A stretch of 64,000 bases of DNA from Roseivivax jejudonensis (GCF_900172265.1 NZ_FWFK01000007.1:1-64000); one strand, 5' to 3'. Shown: positions 27,752 to 37,041, counted from the first letter of the stretch. The notes: generated from the letters alone by a model not told the origin. Numbers and translations are program-made.

Positions 27752-28030
27752 ATGAAGACCACCGCAGCACTCGTCGCCGCATTTGGCCTCACGGCAGCCG
27801 CACCGGTTCTCGCCCAGACCGATATGGAAATGGATGTCGAGACCGTGACCTGCGCCGAATACCTCGACATGGACGAGGCCGGCAAGATGGCCGCGGCGGA
27901 GGCCCTCGTGGCCGAGCTCGAGAGCCCGATGGACGTGGATGCAGCGACGATCGAGCTCGAGAGCACCTGCGAGGAAGGTGACAACGGCGACACCGCGCTT
28001 CTGACAGCGATGACCGCAGGCGCGAACTGA
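27752..28030 (+). CDS. HdeA-like small periplasmic protein
   Basis: 92 residues. Signal peptide 1-21 (VLA-QT), then a small acidic helical domain with two cysteines: VTCAEYLDMDEAGKMAAAEAL and ESTCEEG. This pattern is that of HdeA/HdeB acid-stress chaperones, where a disulfide holds the fold. HdeA binds unfolded periplasmic proteins at low pH; whether this marine-type relative does so is unknown. The ATG has a CAGGAG site and the gene is followed by its own terminator, so it is a single-gene unit. Confidence 0.6.
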   Translation: MKTTAALVAAFGLTAAAPVLAQTDMEMDVETVTCAEYLDMDEAGKMAAAEALVAELESPMDVDAATIELESTCEEGDNGDTALLTAMTAGAN

Positions 28031-28055
28031 TTACGGCTCTTTCGAGTCGATTCAC

Positions 28056-28085
28056 AAAAGGCCGCGCCGCGTGCGCGGCCTTTTT
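28056..28085 (+). terminator. Intrinsic terminator of the HdeA-like gene
   Basis: Eight-bp stem GGCCGCGC/GCGCGGCC (28060-28067, 28073-28080) with a CGCGT loop, extended by AAAA/TTTT and ending in five T. A classic Rho-independent terminator 26 bases after the stop codon. Confidence 0.9.
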
Positions 28086-28249
28086 GCGTCGCGGCCCCGA
28101 CGGGTTCAGGGCGCGCTGTTATCTGATAGCGTGGCCCCTGTCATTGACTGACCGGGGCCGCAAGGCCCACCTGCGACGCGAAGGAGGACGCTCGTGACAG
28201 CCTGCCAGATTGAGACTGCAACGTCGTGGCCACGCCGTGGAGGTGCGGC

Positions 28250-29470
28250 ATGACCAGCTATTTCGACGCGCTGGAAACGCGCGGCGTGGACGAGCGTGCC
28301 GCGGCGCTGGCCGAGGACCTGCCGCAGCAGATCGCGCGGGCGCAGGCGCTGCCGGGTTACGCATCAACGCTGTCGGGCGTCTCGGCATCGGAGATCACGG
28401 GCCCGGACGCGCTCAAGCGGCTGCCCGTGCTGCGCAAGAGCGACCTCGGTGCCGCACAGGCAGAGGCGCCCCCCTTCGGCGGCTTCGCCACCCGCCCGCC
28501 GAGCGCGTTCCGCTACCTGTTCCAGTCGCCGGGGCCGCTTTACGAGCCGGGTGGCGACGCCACGGACTGGTGGCGCATGGGCCGGTTCCTGAACGCGTGC
28601 GGCATCGGGCCGGGCGACATCGTGCAGAACTGCTTCGGCTATCATCTGACACCCGCCGGCATGATCTTCGAGAACGGCGCGCGAGCCGTCGACGCCGCGA
28701 TCCTGCCCGCCGGGACCGGCCAGACCGAGCTGCAGGCCCGCGCCGCGCAAGATGTGGGTGCCACCGCCTATGCCGGCACGCCGGATTTTCTGAAGGTCAT
28801 CCTCGAGAAGGCCGACGCGTTGGATCTGACGCTGTCCATCACCAAGGCGGCGGTGTCGGGCGGTGCGCTGTTCCCGAGCCTGCGCGAATTCTATGCCGAC
28901 CGGGGCATTGCGTGCCTGCAATGCTACGCCACGGCGGATCTCGGAAACGTCGCATACGAGAGCCAGGCGATGGAGGGACTGATCGTCGACGAAGGGGTGA
29001 TCGTCGAGATCGTCACCCCCGGCACCGGTGATCCGGTGCCCGAGGGCGAGGTCGGCGAGGTCGTTGTCACGACATTGAACCCCGATTATCCGCTGATCCG
29101 GTTCGCCACGGGAGACCTTTCGGCTGTGCTGCCGGGGCAGAGCCCCTGCGGTCGCACCAACATGCGGATCAAGGGCTGGATGGGGCGCGCCGACCAGACC
29201 ACGAAGATCAAGGGCATGTTCGTCCGGCCCGAGCAGGTCGCAGACTTCGTCGCCCGGCATCCCGAGATCGCGCTTGCGCGTGTCGTCGCCGGGCGCGAGG
29301 GCGAAACCGACACGATGCTGGTGCGGGTGGAGGCCGAGGGCGGCGACGCAGCCGCCTTCGAGGCAAGCGCAGCGGAAACGCTCAAGCTCAAGGGCCGGGT
29401 CGAGATCGTCGCGCCCGGCAGCCTGCCGCGCGATGGCATCGTCATCGAGGATACGCGGAGCTACGACTGA
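28250..29470 (+). CDS. Phenylacetate-CoA ligase-like adenylating enzyme
   Basis: 406 residues of the PaaK branch of adenylate-forming enzymes: a short N-terminal part, FQSPGPLYEPGG in place of the usual phosphate loop, YATADLGNVAYES (equivalent of the YG.TE motif), LIRFATGDLS and a C-terminal domain with RADQTTKIKGMFVRPEQV. Such proteins make CoA thioesters of aryl or other acids. The glycine-rich ATP loop is degenerate, as in several PaaK homologues. The ATG at 28250 follows GGAGGTG. It may act on the substrate of the upstream importer, but a terminator and its own leader separate them. Confidence 0.75.
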   Translation: MTSYFDALETRGVDERAAALAEDLPQQIARAQALPGYASTLSGVSASEITGPDALKRLPVLRKSDLGAAQAEAPPFGGFATRPPSAFRYLFQSPGPLYEPGGDATDWWRMGRFLNACGIGPGDIVQNCFGYHLTPAGMIFENGARAVDAAILPAGTGQTELQARAAQDVGATAYAGTPDFLKVILEKADALDLTLSITKAAVSGGALFPSLREFYADRGIACLQCYATADLGNVAYESQAMEGLIVDEGVIVEIVTPGTGDPVPEGEVGEVVVTTLNPDYPLIRFATGDLSAVLPGQSPCGRTNMRIKGWMGRADQTTKIKGMFVRPEQVADFVARHPEIALARVVAGREGETDTMLVRVEAEGGDAAAFEASAAETLKLKGRVEIVAPGSLPRDGIVIEDTRSYD

Positions 29471-29523
29471 CGCCGCGGCCATCGTGGCCGCGCGGGCTCC
29501 GCTTCGACTGCAAGGAGGGTTGA

Positions 29524-31179
29524 ATGATCCGACATGTGACCGCCGCCGCGCTTGTCGCGGCGACCGTTCCCGTGATGGCGCTCGCCGATGGCGATGCGCT
29601 CATCCTCGCCAACGGCGAATACCAGTCGGTGGAGAGATTGCGGGGCGCGAACCGCGTGCTTGCCGCCGCGGACCCGTTGTCGGCGCAGGATTTCGACGTT
29701 GTGACACAGGTCGAGGGCGACAGCGCGGACATGGAGGAAGCCCTTGGGCGCTTTTTGGCCGGGCTCGACGCGGACACGGACCGGGTCGCCGTCATCCTCT
29801 CGGGCCGTTTCGTGCACAGCGCGGCCGAAACATACCTGCTGCCTGTGGACGCGCCGCTGCCGCTCGATCCCGCGGCGGTGATGACCGGTGCGCTGCCGCT
29901 GTCGGCGGTGCTCGGTCCGCTGGCGGACCATCCCGGACAGGCGGTGCTGCTGCTGGCCGAGGACGAGATGGAGCCGTTGGAAGATGCCGCGTTCCTGCGC
30001 GCGGGCCTTGGGCGGATCGACACGCCGCAGGGCGTGAGCCTCGTGCGCGGGGCGCCACGCGAGATCGCCGAATTGGCGCGCCGCGACCTCGCCACGCCGT
30101 CTCGCGATTTCGTCGCGGCGGTCGATGACGCCGGTCTCGAGCTCGAGGGCTACGCGCCGCCGCGGCTGGTCTTCGTCGAGGCCGGAACCGCGCCCGCGGA
30201 CGAGGCGGCGGACACGCCGCCCGAACCGGAGGCGCCGGAGGAGGATCGCGGCGAGGCGCGGCTTTGGGCCTCGGTCGAGTCGCGTGACGACGTGGCGGGC
30301 TACGAGACCTACCTGTCGGCCTATCCCGACGGACCGAACGCCGCCGCGGCGCGCGACCGGCTGGCAGAGTTGCGCGATGCGCCGCGCCGTGCCGCCGAGG
30401 CGCGCGAGGCTGCGCTCGACCTCGACCGCGATGCCCGCCGCGCGGTGCAGCAGGACCTGACGGCGCTGGGCCGCGACACGCGGGGCGTTGACGGGATCTT
30501 CGGACCCGGGACCCGCTCGGCCATTCGGGCGTGGCAGGAGGCCGAGGGCCGCGAGGTGACCGGATACCTCACGGCTGCGCAGATCGACCGGATCGGTGCC
30601 GCGGCGGATCGTGCGCGCGCCCAGGCAGAGGCGGAGGCCGAGCGCGCCGACCGCGCGCTGTGGCAGGAGATCGGGCCCGAGCCCAACGCGCCGGCGCTGC
30701 GCCGCTACCTCGAGCGGTTCCCGGACGGGATCTACGCGGCACAGGCGCAGCGGCGGCTGGACCGCCTGGTGGAGGCGGCGCGGCAGCGTGCCGCCGTGCG
30801 CGACCGCGATGCCTTCGAGGCCGCCGAGCAGCGCGATACCGTCGCGTCGTACCGCGACTACCTCGCGGAGTTCCCGGAGGGCGCGTACGCCAACCGGGCC
30901 GAGTCGCGGATCGCGGCGCTTCAGGGGGCGAACGACGGCCGTGCGGCGGCGCGGGCCGAAGAATCGGCGCTCGGTCTGCCGCAGGCGGCGCGGGCACTGG
31001 CCGAACAGCGTCTGGCAGCGGCGGGCGTCGATCCCGGCCGGACCGACGGGGTCTTCGACGAGCGCACGCGGCGCGCTCTGCGGCAGTATCAGCAGAACCG
31101 CGATCTGCCGGTGTCGGGCTTCCTCGACAACGCGACGGCGGCGCGACTGCTGGCCGAGACGATTTTCGGCGGCCGTTGA
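29524..31179 (+). CDS. Secreted inactive caspase-like protein with two peptidoglycan-binding domains
   Basis: 551 residues with a signal peptide (about 1-21). Residues 22-210 resemble the caspase (peptidase C14) domain, including ILSGRFVHSAAETYLLPVDAPL, but the catalytic His of the usual SGHG is replaced (SGRF, 93-96) and the region that normally holds the catalytic Cys reads LLLAEDE (142-148). It is thus likely a pseudo-peptidase. The rest holds two peptidoglycan-binding-1 motifs (DGIFGPGTRSAIRAWQ near 320-335; DGVFDERTRRALRQYQ near 505-520) and sequences with YPDGPNA- and FPDGIYA-like repeats between. Probably periplasmic and cell-wall associated; role unknown. Confidence 0.65.
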   Translation: MIRHVTAAALVAATVPVMALADGDALILANGEYQSVERLRGANRVLAAADPLSAQDFDVVTQVEGDSADMEEALGRFLAGLDADTDRVAVILSGRFVHSAAETYLLPVDAPLPLDPAAVMTGALPLSAVLGPLADHPGQAVLLLAEDEMEPLEDAAFLRAGLGRIDTPQGVSLVRGAPREIAELARRDLATPSRDFVAAVDDAGLELEGYAPPRLVFVEAGTAPADEAADTPPEPEAPEEDRGEARLWASVESRDDVAGYETYLSAYPDGPNAAAARDRLAELRDAPRRAAEAREAALDLDRDARRAVQQDLTALGRDTRGVDGIFGPGTRSAIRAWQEAEGREVTGYLTAAQIDRIGAAADRARAQAEAEAERADRALWQEIGPEPNAPALRRYLERFPDGIYAAQAQRRLDRLVEAARQRAAVRDRDAFEAAEQRDTVASYRDYLAEFPEGAYANRAESRIAALQGANDGRAAARAEESALGLPQAARALAEQRLAAAGVDPGRTDGVFDERTRRALRQYQQNRDLPVSGFLDNATAARLLAETIFGGR

Positions 31180-31240
31180 CGCTTGCGCGGGTGGCCGGTC
31201 GGATGTTTCGCTGGTCGAAACACTGAGCCGGAGCACCCGC

Positions 31241-31648
31241 ATGAGCTTTGCCGACGCCGTCGCGACCTTGCCGGATGCCGTGCGCCTGTGGGTGCTCTGG
31301 CTGACGATCATGATGGTCGCTGCGCCATTGGTCCTTCTGATTTTCGGCGAAAGCCGGCGTGCCGGCGCGGTCATCCTTGTCGCGAACGTCGCGGTCGCGG
31401 TCGCGATGCACCTTCTTTACGCGCGGGTCGGCATGGTGCGCCTGCTTGGGCTGCCGCACCTGCTGATCTGGGGACCGCTCCTGGTCTGGCTGTCGGGAGA
31501 GCTGCGCGCGGTGTCCTGGCGGATCGTCCCGCGCGTCGTTGCGATGATCTTCGCGCTGTCGATCGCCGTTTCGCTGATCTTCGACGCAATCGACGTCGTC
31601 CGCTGGATTTACGGTGACCGCGGGGCGCTGACCGGGGCCGCAGGTTGA
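31241..31648 (+). CDS. Hypothetical four-helix membrane protein
   Basis: 135 residues with four hydrophobic segments (about 15-37, 42-60, 68-85, 98-120). No family recognised. No strong ribosome site before the ATG. Its stop overlaps the TTG start of the next gene by four bases, so the two membrane proteins are translationally coupled and probably work together. Confidence 0.6.
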   Translation: MSFADAVATLPDAVRLWVLWLTIMMVAAPLVLLIFGESRRAGAVILVANVAVAVAMHLLYARVGMVRLLGLPHLLIWGPLLVWLSGELRAVSWRIVPRVVAMIFALSIAVSLIFDAIDVVRWIYGDRGALTGAAG

Positions 31649-32043
31649 ACTGGGCGCCGCTCTGGCAGGCCGGCCCGGTCGTCGCAAGTCATGCGGTCGC
31701 CGCGATCGCGGCGGCGCTGATCGGTCCGTTGCAGTTCATTCTGCCCAAGGGCACGGCGCTGCATCGTGTGGCCGGCTATGTCTGGGTCGGAGCGATGGCC
31801 TTCGTCGCCGCGGGCAGTTTCGCGATCCACGGATTCGCCGTCATCGGGCCGTTCGGGCCGATCCACCTGCTGTCGGCGCTGGTGCTGTGGCAGCTCTGGC
31901 GCGCGATCTCGCACGCGCGGGCCGGCCGCACCACAGCCCATCGCGGCACGATGATCGGCCTTTACGGTTTCGCGCTGATCCTGGCCGGTGCGTTCACCCT
32001 CGTGCCGGGGCGTATCATGCACGCGGTCGCCTTCGGCCCTTGA
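31645..32043 (+). CDS. DUF2306-type membrane protein
   Basis: 132 residues, four hydrophobic segments. GPLQFILPKGTALHRVAGYVWV, HLLSALVLWQLWRAI and TAHRGTMIGLY carry the spaced histidines and GP.Q...HR..GY pattern typical of DUF2306 proteins, which are of unknown function and may bind heme or a metal. It begins with TTG inside the stop of the preceding gene (TTGA overlap). Confidence 0.65.
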   Translation: MNWAPLWQAGPVVASHAVAAIAAALIGPLQFILPKGTALHRVAGYVWVGAMAFVAAGSFAIHGFAVIGPFGPIHLLSALVLWQLWRAISHARAGRTTAHRGTMIGLYGFALILAGAFTLVPGRIMHAVAFGP

Positions 32044-32103
32044 AAGGGCGGCGGTCCGTCACTTGTCCGCGTCAAACGGCCGACGGTGCGGCGGCCCAAC
32101 GCG

Positions 32104-32131
32104 AAAAGGCCGCCCGGGGAGGGCGGCCCTT
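32104..32131 (-). terminator. Intrinsic terminator of rpmJ
   Basis: Stem GGCCGCCC/GGGCGGCC (32108-32115, 32121-32128) with a 5-base loop. On the minus strand it is followed by TTTT (32104-32107), 22 bases after the rpmJ stop. Confidence 0.8.
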
Positions 32132-32153
32132 CGCACAGCGCGTGTCGCGCGTC

Positions 32154-32279
32154 TCAGCCCTGGCGGGCCTTGAAGCGGCGCTGGGTCTTGTTGATGACGT
32201 AGACGCGGCCCTTGCGACGCACCACGCGGCAATCGCGGTGACGGTTCTTGAGCGAGCGGAGCGAGTTCTTGACCTTCAT
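32154..32279 (-). CDS. rpmJ: 50S ribosomal protein L36
   Basis: 41 residues, [20 protein letters not shown] followed by [21 protein letters not shown]. This is the longer alphaproteobacterial L36 form with a single conserved Cys rather than a full zinc set (C+ to C- type). L36 stabilises the large subunit near the peptidyl-transferase region. A GAGGAGA site precedes the ATG, and a terminator follows the stop. A single-gene unit, as usual in this group. Confidence 0.95.
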   Translation of the reverse strand: MKVKNSLRSLKNRHRDCRVVRRKGRVYVINKTQRRFKARQG

Positions 32280-32354
32280 CGGTCGTCTCCTCATGTCGCG
32301 GCGCTCGGTCGCGCCTGTTCGTTGCGGGCGCTCCGGACCCCGGAGCGGCGAAGA

Positions 32355-32429
<75 letters not shown>

Positions 32430-32588
32430 GATTTTTCCGACACTTGGCCGCCGAACGGCACCCCACAAAGAAATGGGGCGCGGGAGCCCCGCGCCGGTAA
32501 GCGGGGTCTATAAATAGAGTCGCAGGAGGGATCAAGGGGGCTTTTGGCGGGCCGTGCTTTCGCGCTATGTACATGCGAAGGAGCGCGC

Positions 32589-33452
32589 ATGCCGAAGGTC
32601 GCATATCATCTCTTCCGTCCGGAGGTCATGACCTCCTGCGTGGTCTTCGCCTCGCCCCACAGCGGGCGGGACTACCCGTGGTCGTTCCTGCGCCACACGC
32701 TTCTCGACGAACACTCGATCCGCTCCTCCGAAGACGCCTATGTCGACAGGCTCTTCGATTGCGCGCCGCAGTTCGGGGCGACCTTCCTCAAGGCCGGGGC
32801 GCCGCGCGCCTTCGTGGATCTCAACCGCGCGGCGGACGAGCTCGACCCGGCGCTGATCGAGGGCGTGCGCAAGGCGGGTCACAACCCGCGTGTCGCCTCG
32901 GGCCTCGGCGTCGTGCCGCGAGTGGTGGCCAACGGGCGCGCGATCTACCGCGGCAAGCTCGGCATGGCCGAGGCAGAGCGGCGGATCCGTGACTACTGGC
33001 GCCCGTATCACGCGGCGCTGCAGTCGAGCCTCGACCGCGCGCACGCGACGTTCGGCGAGGCGCTGTTGGTCGATTGCCACTCGATGCCGCACGAGGCCGT
33101 GGACGGGGTCGCGCGCGGCGGCGCGCGCCGGCCCGACATCGTGATCGGCGACCGCTTCGGCGCATCGGCCGCCGGCCGGCTGGTCGACCGCGTGGAGGCG
33201 GCGTTCATCGATGCCGGCTTCGCTGTGTCGCGCAACACGCCGTTCGCCGGCGCCTTCATCACCCAGCATTACGGCCGGCCGGCGCGGCGCCAGCACGCCG
33301 TGCAGATCGAGATCGACCGCGCCATCTACATGGACGAAGCGCGGATCCGGCCGAACGCCAATTTTCACGCCTTCCGCAAGCTCCTGCGCGGGATCATCGC
33401 CGATATCGCGGCGATCGGTCCGGCCGATCCCCGAAGCCTGGCGGCCGAGTAG
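32589..33452 (+). CDS. N-formylglutamate amidohydrolase family protein
   Basis: 287 residues. ASPHSGRDYP near the start, EDAYVDRLFD, LNRAADELDP, VDCHSMPHE and the later QHYGRPARRQHAVQIEIDR are the conserved motifs of the FGase (HutG-type) zinc amidohydrolases. The founding enzyme hydrolyses N-formylglutamate from histidine breakdown, but no hut genes are near, so its substrate here is open. The ATG has an AAGGAG site. It converges on lpxK with 3 bases between. Confidence 0.82.
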   Translation: MPKVAYHLFRPEVMTSCVVFASPHSGRDYPWSFLRHTLLDEHSIRSSEDAYVDRLFDCAPQFGATFLKAGAPRAFVDLNRAADELDPALIEGVRKAGHNPRVASGLGVVPRVVANGRAIYRGKLGMAEAERRIRDYWRPYHAALQSSLDRAHATFGEALLVDCHSMPHEAVDGVARGGARRPDIVIGDRFGASAAGRLVDRVEAAFIDAGFAVSRNTPFAGAFITQHYGRPARRQHAVQIEIDRAIYMDEARIRPNANFHAFRKLLRGIIADIAAIGPADPRSLAAE

Positions 33453-33455
33453 GGG

Positions 33456-34448
33456 TCAGCGCGGCAGGATCCGGTCGAGTGCCGCCTCGAGCGGAGCCGG
33501 ATTGTCGAGCGTGAGCCGGACCGGGAGCGTCAGTACTTTCTGCCGGAAATCGGGCGGCAGACGCACCGCGTCCTTTTCAGTGGTCACGAGCTGTGCGCCG
33601 GCGGAGCGGGCCTCGGCCTCGAGCCGCGCCATGAGCGCGCCGGTCAGCGGCTGGTGGTCGTCGAGCGCCTCGGCCCGGCGCAGGTCGGCACCGAGCGCGC
33701 GCAGCGTGGCAAAGAATTTCTCGGGCCGGCCGATCCCGGCGAAGGCGAGCGTCGGAAGGCCCTCCCACGGCATGCCGGTGGGCAGCGGCGCGAGCGTCGC
33801 GGTCACGTGCGGCAGCCGCAGCGCGTGCCCCCAGGCCGCCTGGAAACTCTCCTGCGCCGGAGGCGCGCCGATCGAGACGAGTAGATCCGCGCGAGCGAGA
33901 CCTGCTGCCACGGGTTCCCGCAGCGGACCCGCAGGCATGCAGCGCCCGTTACCAAATCCCCGCTCCGCATCGACGACGACGAGCGACAGGTCTTTCTGCA
34001 TCGCCGGGTTCTGGAACCCGTCGTCGAGAACGATCGCCTGCGCGCCATCCGCGGCCGCCGCCGCGGCGCCTTCGGCGCGGTCCTTTGCGACCCAGACCGG
34101 AGCGAAGGCCGCGAGCAGGAGGGGTTCGTCGCCGACGGCCTCGGCCGTGTGCGCCGCGGGGTCGACACGGACGGGCCCGGTGAGCGTGCCGCCATATCCG
34201 CGCGACACCACGTGCGCCGCGATCCCGCGCGCCGAGAGGCGTTCGAGCAGGGCGATCACCGTCGGCGTCTTGCCCGTGCCGCCGGCATGCAGGTTGCCGA
34301 CGCAGATCACCGGCACGCCGACGCGCCGGCCGCGCCGCGCGACGCGGCGCGCCGTCATCGCGGCGGTGAGTCCGCCGATCGGCGCCAGGACCCGCGCGGC
34401 CAGCCCGGGCCGGTCTGGGGCTGCATCCCAAAAGTTCGGCGGCCGCAT
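33456..34448 (-). CDS. lpxK: Tetraacyldisaccharide 4'-kinase (lipid A synthesis)
   Basis: 330 residues. The P-loop [13 protein letters not shown] (about 51-63), SRGYGG and DDGFQN motifs are those of LpxK, which phosphorylates the 4' position of the lipid A precursor at the inner membrane. The ATG overlaps the stop of waaA (TGATG), so the two are coupled. Last gene of a DUF4170-waaA-lpxK operon. Confidence 0.93.
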   Translation of the reverse strand: MRPPNFWDAAPDRPGLAARVLAPIGGLTAAMTARRVARRGRRVGVPVICVGNLHAGGTGKTPTVIALLERLSARGIAAHVVSRGYGGTLTGPVRVDPAAHTAEAVGDEPLLLAAFAPVWVAKDRAEGAAAAAADGAQAIVLDDGFQNPAMQKDLSLVVVDAERGFGNGRCMPAGPLREPVAAGLARADLLVSIGAPPAQESFQAAWGHALRLPHVTATLAPLPTGMPWEGLPTLAFAGIGRPEKFFATLRALGADLRRAEALDDHQPLTGALMARLEAEARSAGAQLVTTEKDAVRLPPDFRQKVLTLPVRLTLDNPAPLEAALDRILPR

Positions 34449-35641
34449 CAGCCCGCCGCCTCGCGCCGTGCCTCGAGCAACTCGATGATCCGGTCGATCA
34501 CGGCGTCGCTCGCCGCTGCCCCGCGCGAGACGATGTCCCACCCGGCATGGGCCATCGCGGCGGCGCGGTCGGGGGCCAGCAGCTGCGACACCGCGCCCGA
34601 CAACGAATCCTCGTCGCGCACGATCCGCGCCGCCCCGGCCTCGACCAGCGTCGAATAGGCACCCAGATGCCGTCCGACGTTCGGCCCGTAGAGGATCGCG
34701 GTCCCGAGCGCGGCAGCCTCGAACGGGTCGGTGCCGCCATGGCCGGGCGCAAGCGACCCGCCGAGAAACGCCAGCGGCGCGAGTCGGTACCACAGCCCGA
34801 TATCCTCGGGCCCGCCGCACAACACGACCTGTGTCGTGTCATCGGGCATCTCGCCTTCGTCCCAGCGGCAGAGCCGCAAGTCGCTGGTGGCCGCCGTCCG
34901 GTCGGCCTCGGCCGCGTCCTCGGGCGTTTCAGGCACCAGCGCGAGCAGCAGGCGATGCGACAGCCGCGCGGCGCGGCGATGCGCCTCGATCACCAGCCGG
35001 GCCTCGCTGCCGCGCACGTGCGCGGCGAGCCAGACCGGCCGCCCCGCGACGGCGGCGAGCGCCTCCTCCAGGAGATCGTCGTTGCAGTCGAGCGGCAGCG
35101 TCGTTTCGGTCAGCGCTCCGCTGCGCCGTATCCGCGCCTGCCCGAGCGAGACGCGCGGCAGCCGCCGCTCGGCCGCCGCGTCCGGCAGGAAGATCGTGTC
35201 GAAGAGCGCGAGCGTGGGCGGCACCGTGTCGGGAAGCCAGCGTGGACCGGGCGCGTTGTGGGGATCGCCGCCGGGATCGACGTGAAGAAGCGGGATGTCG
35301 CGATCCGCCGCCTCCCACAGAAGGGCGGGATGCAGCCGCAGGCCCGACCACAGCGCAAGGTCCGGCCGCCAATGATCGAGGAATGCCGCGATCTCGCCGA
35401 CCGCCTCCGGCGGGAGTGCGTCGTCGGGCGTGTCCCATGCGCCGGTGCGGAGCGTCACGATCTCGGGCCATTGGGTCGCCAGCCGCGCCAGCAATGTGCC
35501 GAGCGCGCGCGCCTCTGCCGCCTCGCTCGCATGGACCCACAGAAACGGCCCGTCGCCGCGAGGCGCCCGCACTGGCACCGGCGCCCCCGCCCCGCGCATC
35601 GCCGCGAGGTAGGTGCTCAGCGAGATCGGGCGCCGGCTCAC
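34448..35641 (-). CDS. waaA: 3-deoxy-D-manno-octulosonic acid (Kdo) transferase
   Basis: 397 residues with GT-B fold features of WaaA/Kdt[12 protein letters not shown] (the HAxSxGE-like motif, here atypical), LWSGLRLHP, the C-terminal [29 protein letters not shown] motif and a Glu in PFEA. It adds Kdo from CMP-Kdo to lipid IVA. The protein is somewhat shorter than usual and lacks a clear N-terminal membrane anchor. GTG start. It lies five bases after the DUF4170 gene and overlaps lpxK. Confidence 0.88.
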   Translation of the reverse strand: MSRRPISLSTYLAAMRGAGAPVPVRAPRGDGPFLWVHASEAAEARALGTLLARLATQWPEIVTLRTGAWDTPDDALPPEAVGEIAAFLDHWRPDLALWSGLRLHPALLWEAADRDIPLLHVDPGGDPHNAPGPRWLPDTVPPTLALFDTIFLPDAAAERRLPRVSLGQARIRRSGALTETTLPLDCNDDLLEEALAAVAGRPVWLAAHVRGSEARLVIEAHRRAARLSHRLLLALVPETPEDAAEADRTAATSDLRLCRWDEGEMPDDTTQVVLCGGPEDIGLWYRLAPLAFLGGSLAPGHGGTDPFEAAALGTAILYGPNVGRHLGAYSTLVEAGAARIVRDEDSLSGAVSQLLAPDRAAAMAHAGWDIVSRGAAASDAVIDRIIELLEARREAAG

Positions 35642-35645
35642 GCGG

Positions 35646-35885
35646 TCAGGTCGGGTCCTTCGACGCGGAGCCGGGCGCTCCCTCGTCTTGGAGCCGGTGC
35701 AGATGGGCGATGAAATAGCGCATGTGGGCGTTGTCCACGGTCTTCTGCGCCCATTCCTTCCACGCGTCGAAGGCGCTGGCGTAGTCGGGGAAGATACCGA
35801 CGACGTGGATGTCGTCCACGTCGCGGAACTCGGTCTTGGTCGGATCGGTCAGCTCGCCGCCATAGACGAGGTGCAGACGCTGCAT
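35646..35885 (-). CDS. DUF4170 family small protein
   Basis: 79 residues, MQRLHLVYGGELTDPTKTEF..., with FPDYASAFDAWKEWAQKTVDNAHMRYFIAHLHRL. This small protein is typical of alphaproteobacteria and is often encoded before lipopolysaccharide genes; function unknown. The ATG at 35885 has an AGGAG site, preferred to a GTG 18 bases upstream. Promoter-proximal gene of the waaA-lpxK operon. Confidence 0.75.
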   Translation of the reverse strand: MQRLHLVYGGELTDPTKTEFRDVDDIHVVGIFPDYASAFDAWKEWAQKTVDNAHMRYFIAHLHRLQDEGAPGSASKDPT

Positions 35886-36054
35886 GGAACGCTCCTGTGT
35901 CACGGCCTCCCTCGGCCGTGACCCTAGACTCGGGCGGGAAGCGGCACAATCACGGACAGGTTAACGCGCCTGCTACTGTTTTGAGGGGATAACCCGTATC
36001 GGATGCAGGCGCCGCGCGCGCGACTCGCGTCGGAGCCGGGAAGGCCCGGCCGCC

Positions 36055-37041
36055 ATGTCGGCGGCCGCGGCGGAGCCGAGCCGGGACATGGATGGGACGG
36101 AGATGGACCAGGCAGGTTCGCGGATTTCGATCGTGATCGTGTCGTCCGGACGTCCGTCCTGCGTCAACGACATCGTCCGCGCTTTGAACGCACAATCCTG
36201 CCTGCCGGATCGGATTCTCCTGGTCGTGCCCGGTCCCGCCGACCTCGACCTCGCGGCGCTCGAGGCGGGGCCGTGGCCGCTTCGCGTCCGTCCCGAAGCG
36301 CTGTTCGCGCCGCGCGGCATCTGCATGCAGCGCAACGCGGGGCTGGAGGCGCTGGGCCCCGATTGCGGCCTCGTCGCGTTTTTCGACGACGACTACCTGC
36401 CCGAGCGGCGGGCGCTCGCGCGCATCCGCGCGGCCTTCGACCGCTTCGGACCCGACGTGGTCGGTCTGACCGGCGTGCTGATCGCCGACGGAATTGGCGG
36501 TCCGGGGATCGAGCTGTCCGAGGCCGAAGGGCGCCTCGCCGCGTGGGAGGCGAGCGACGCCAACGCCCGGCTGGGGGCGGATGGTGGCGCGATCCTCGAA
36601 GACACGGTCGGTCTTTACGGCTGCAACATGATCTACCGGCGCGCCGCGATCGGCGACATCCGTTTCGACGAAGCCTTGCCGCTCTATGGCTGGCAGGAGG
36701 ATGTCGATTTCGCCCGGCGCGTCGCCCGCGCACGCAGTGGCCGCCTCGTGAAAACCGATGCGTTTCGCGGTCTCCATCGCGGCGTGAAGTCTGGGCGCGA
36801 CCGGAACGGGGTGCGGCTGGGCTACAGCCAGATCGTCAACATCCACTATCTCTGGCGGACCGGATCGCTTCCCCCCGGCTTCGCCGCGAAACTGGCGCTG
36901 CGAAACTTCGCCGGAAACCACCTGCGCGTGCTCAGGAGCGAGCCGTGGATCGACCGGCGCGGCCGCGCCCGGGGCAACTGGATCGGTGTGCGCGACGTAT
37001 TTTCCGGGCGTGCGCATCCGATGCGCGCCCTCGAGATCTGA
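36055..37041 (+). CDS. Family 2-like glycosyltransferase
   Basis: 328 residues. SRISIVIVSSGRP opens a GT-A nucleotide-sugar fold, and FFDDDYLPE near residue 115 is the DXD-type metal/sugar-nucleotide motif. GWQEDVDFARRV later may hold the catalytic base. The start is uncertain: ATGs at 36055, 36088 and 36103 are in frame and the fold begins at about 36115. It is on the opposite strand from both the lipid A genes and the phosphatase gene, with which it converges. Probably acts on a surface polysaccharide. Confidence 0.75.
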   Translation: MSAAAAEPSRDMDGTEMDQAGSRISIVIVSSGRPSCVNDIVRALNAQSCLPDRILLVVPGPADLDLAALEAGPWPLRVRPEALFAPRGICMQRNAGLEALGPDCGLVAFFDDDYLPERRALARIRAAFDRFGPDVVGLTGVLIADGIGGPGIELSEAEGRLAAWEASDANARLGADGGAILEDTVGLYGCNMIYRRAAIGDIRFDEALPLYGWQEDVDFARRVARARSGRLVKTDAFRGLHRGVKSGRDRNGVRLGYSQIVNIHYLWRTGSLPPGFAAKLALRNFAGNHLRVLRSEPWIDRRGRARGNWIGVRDVFSGRAHPMRALEI

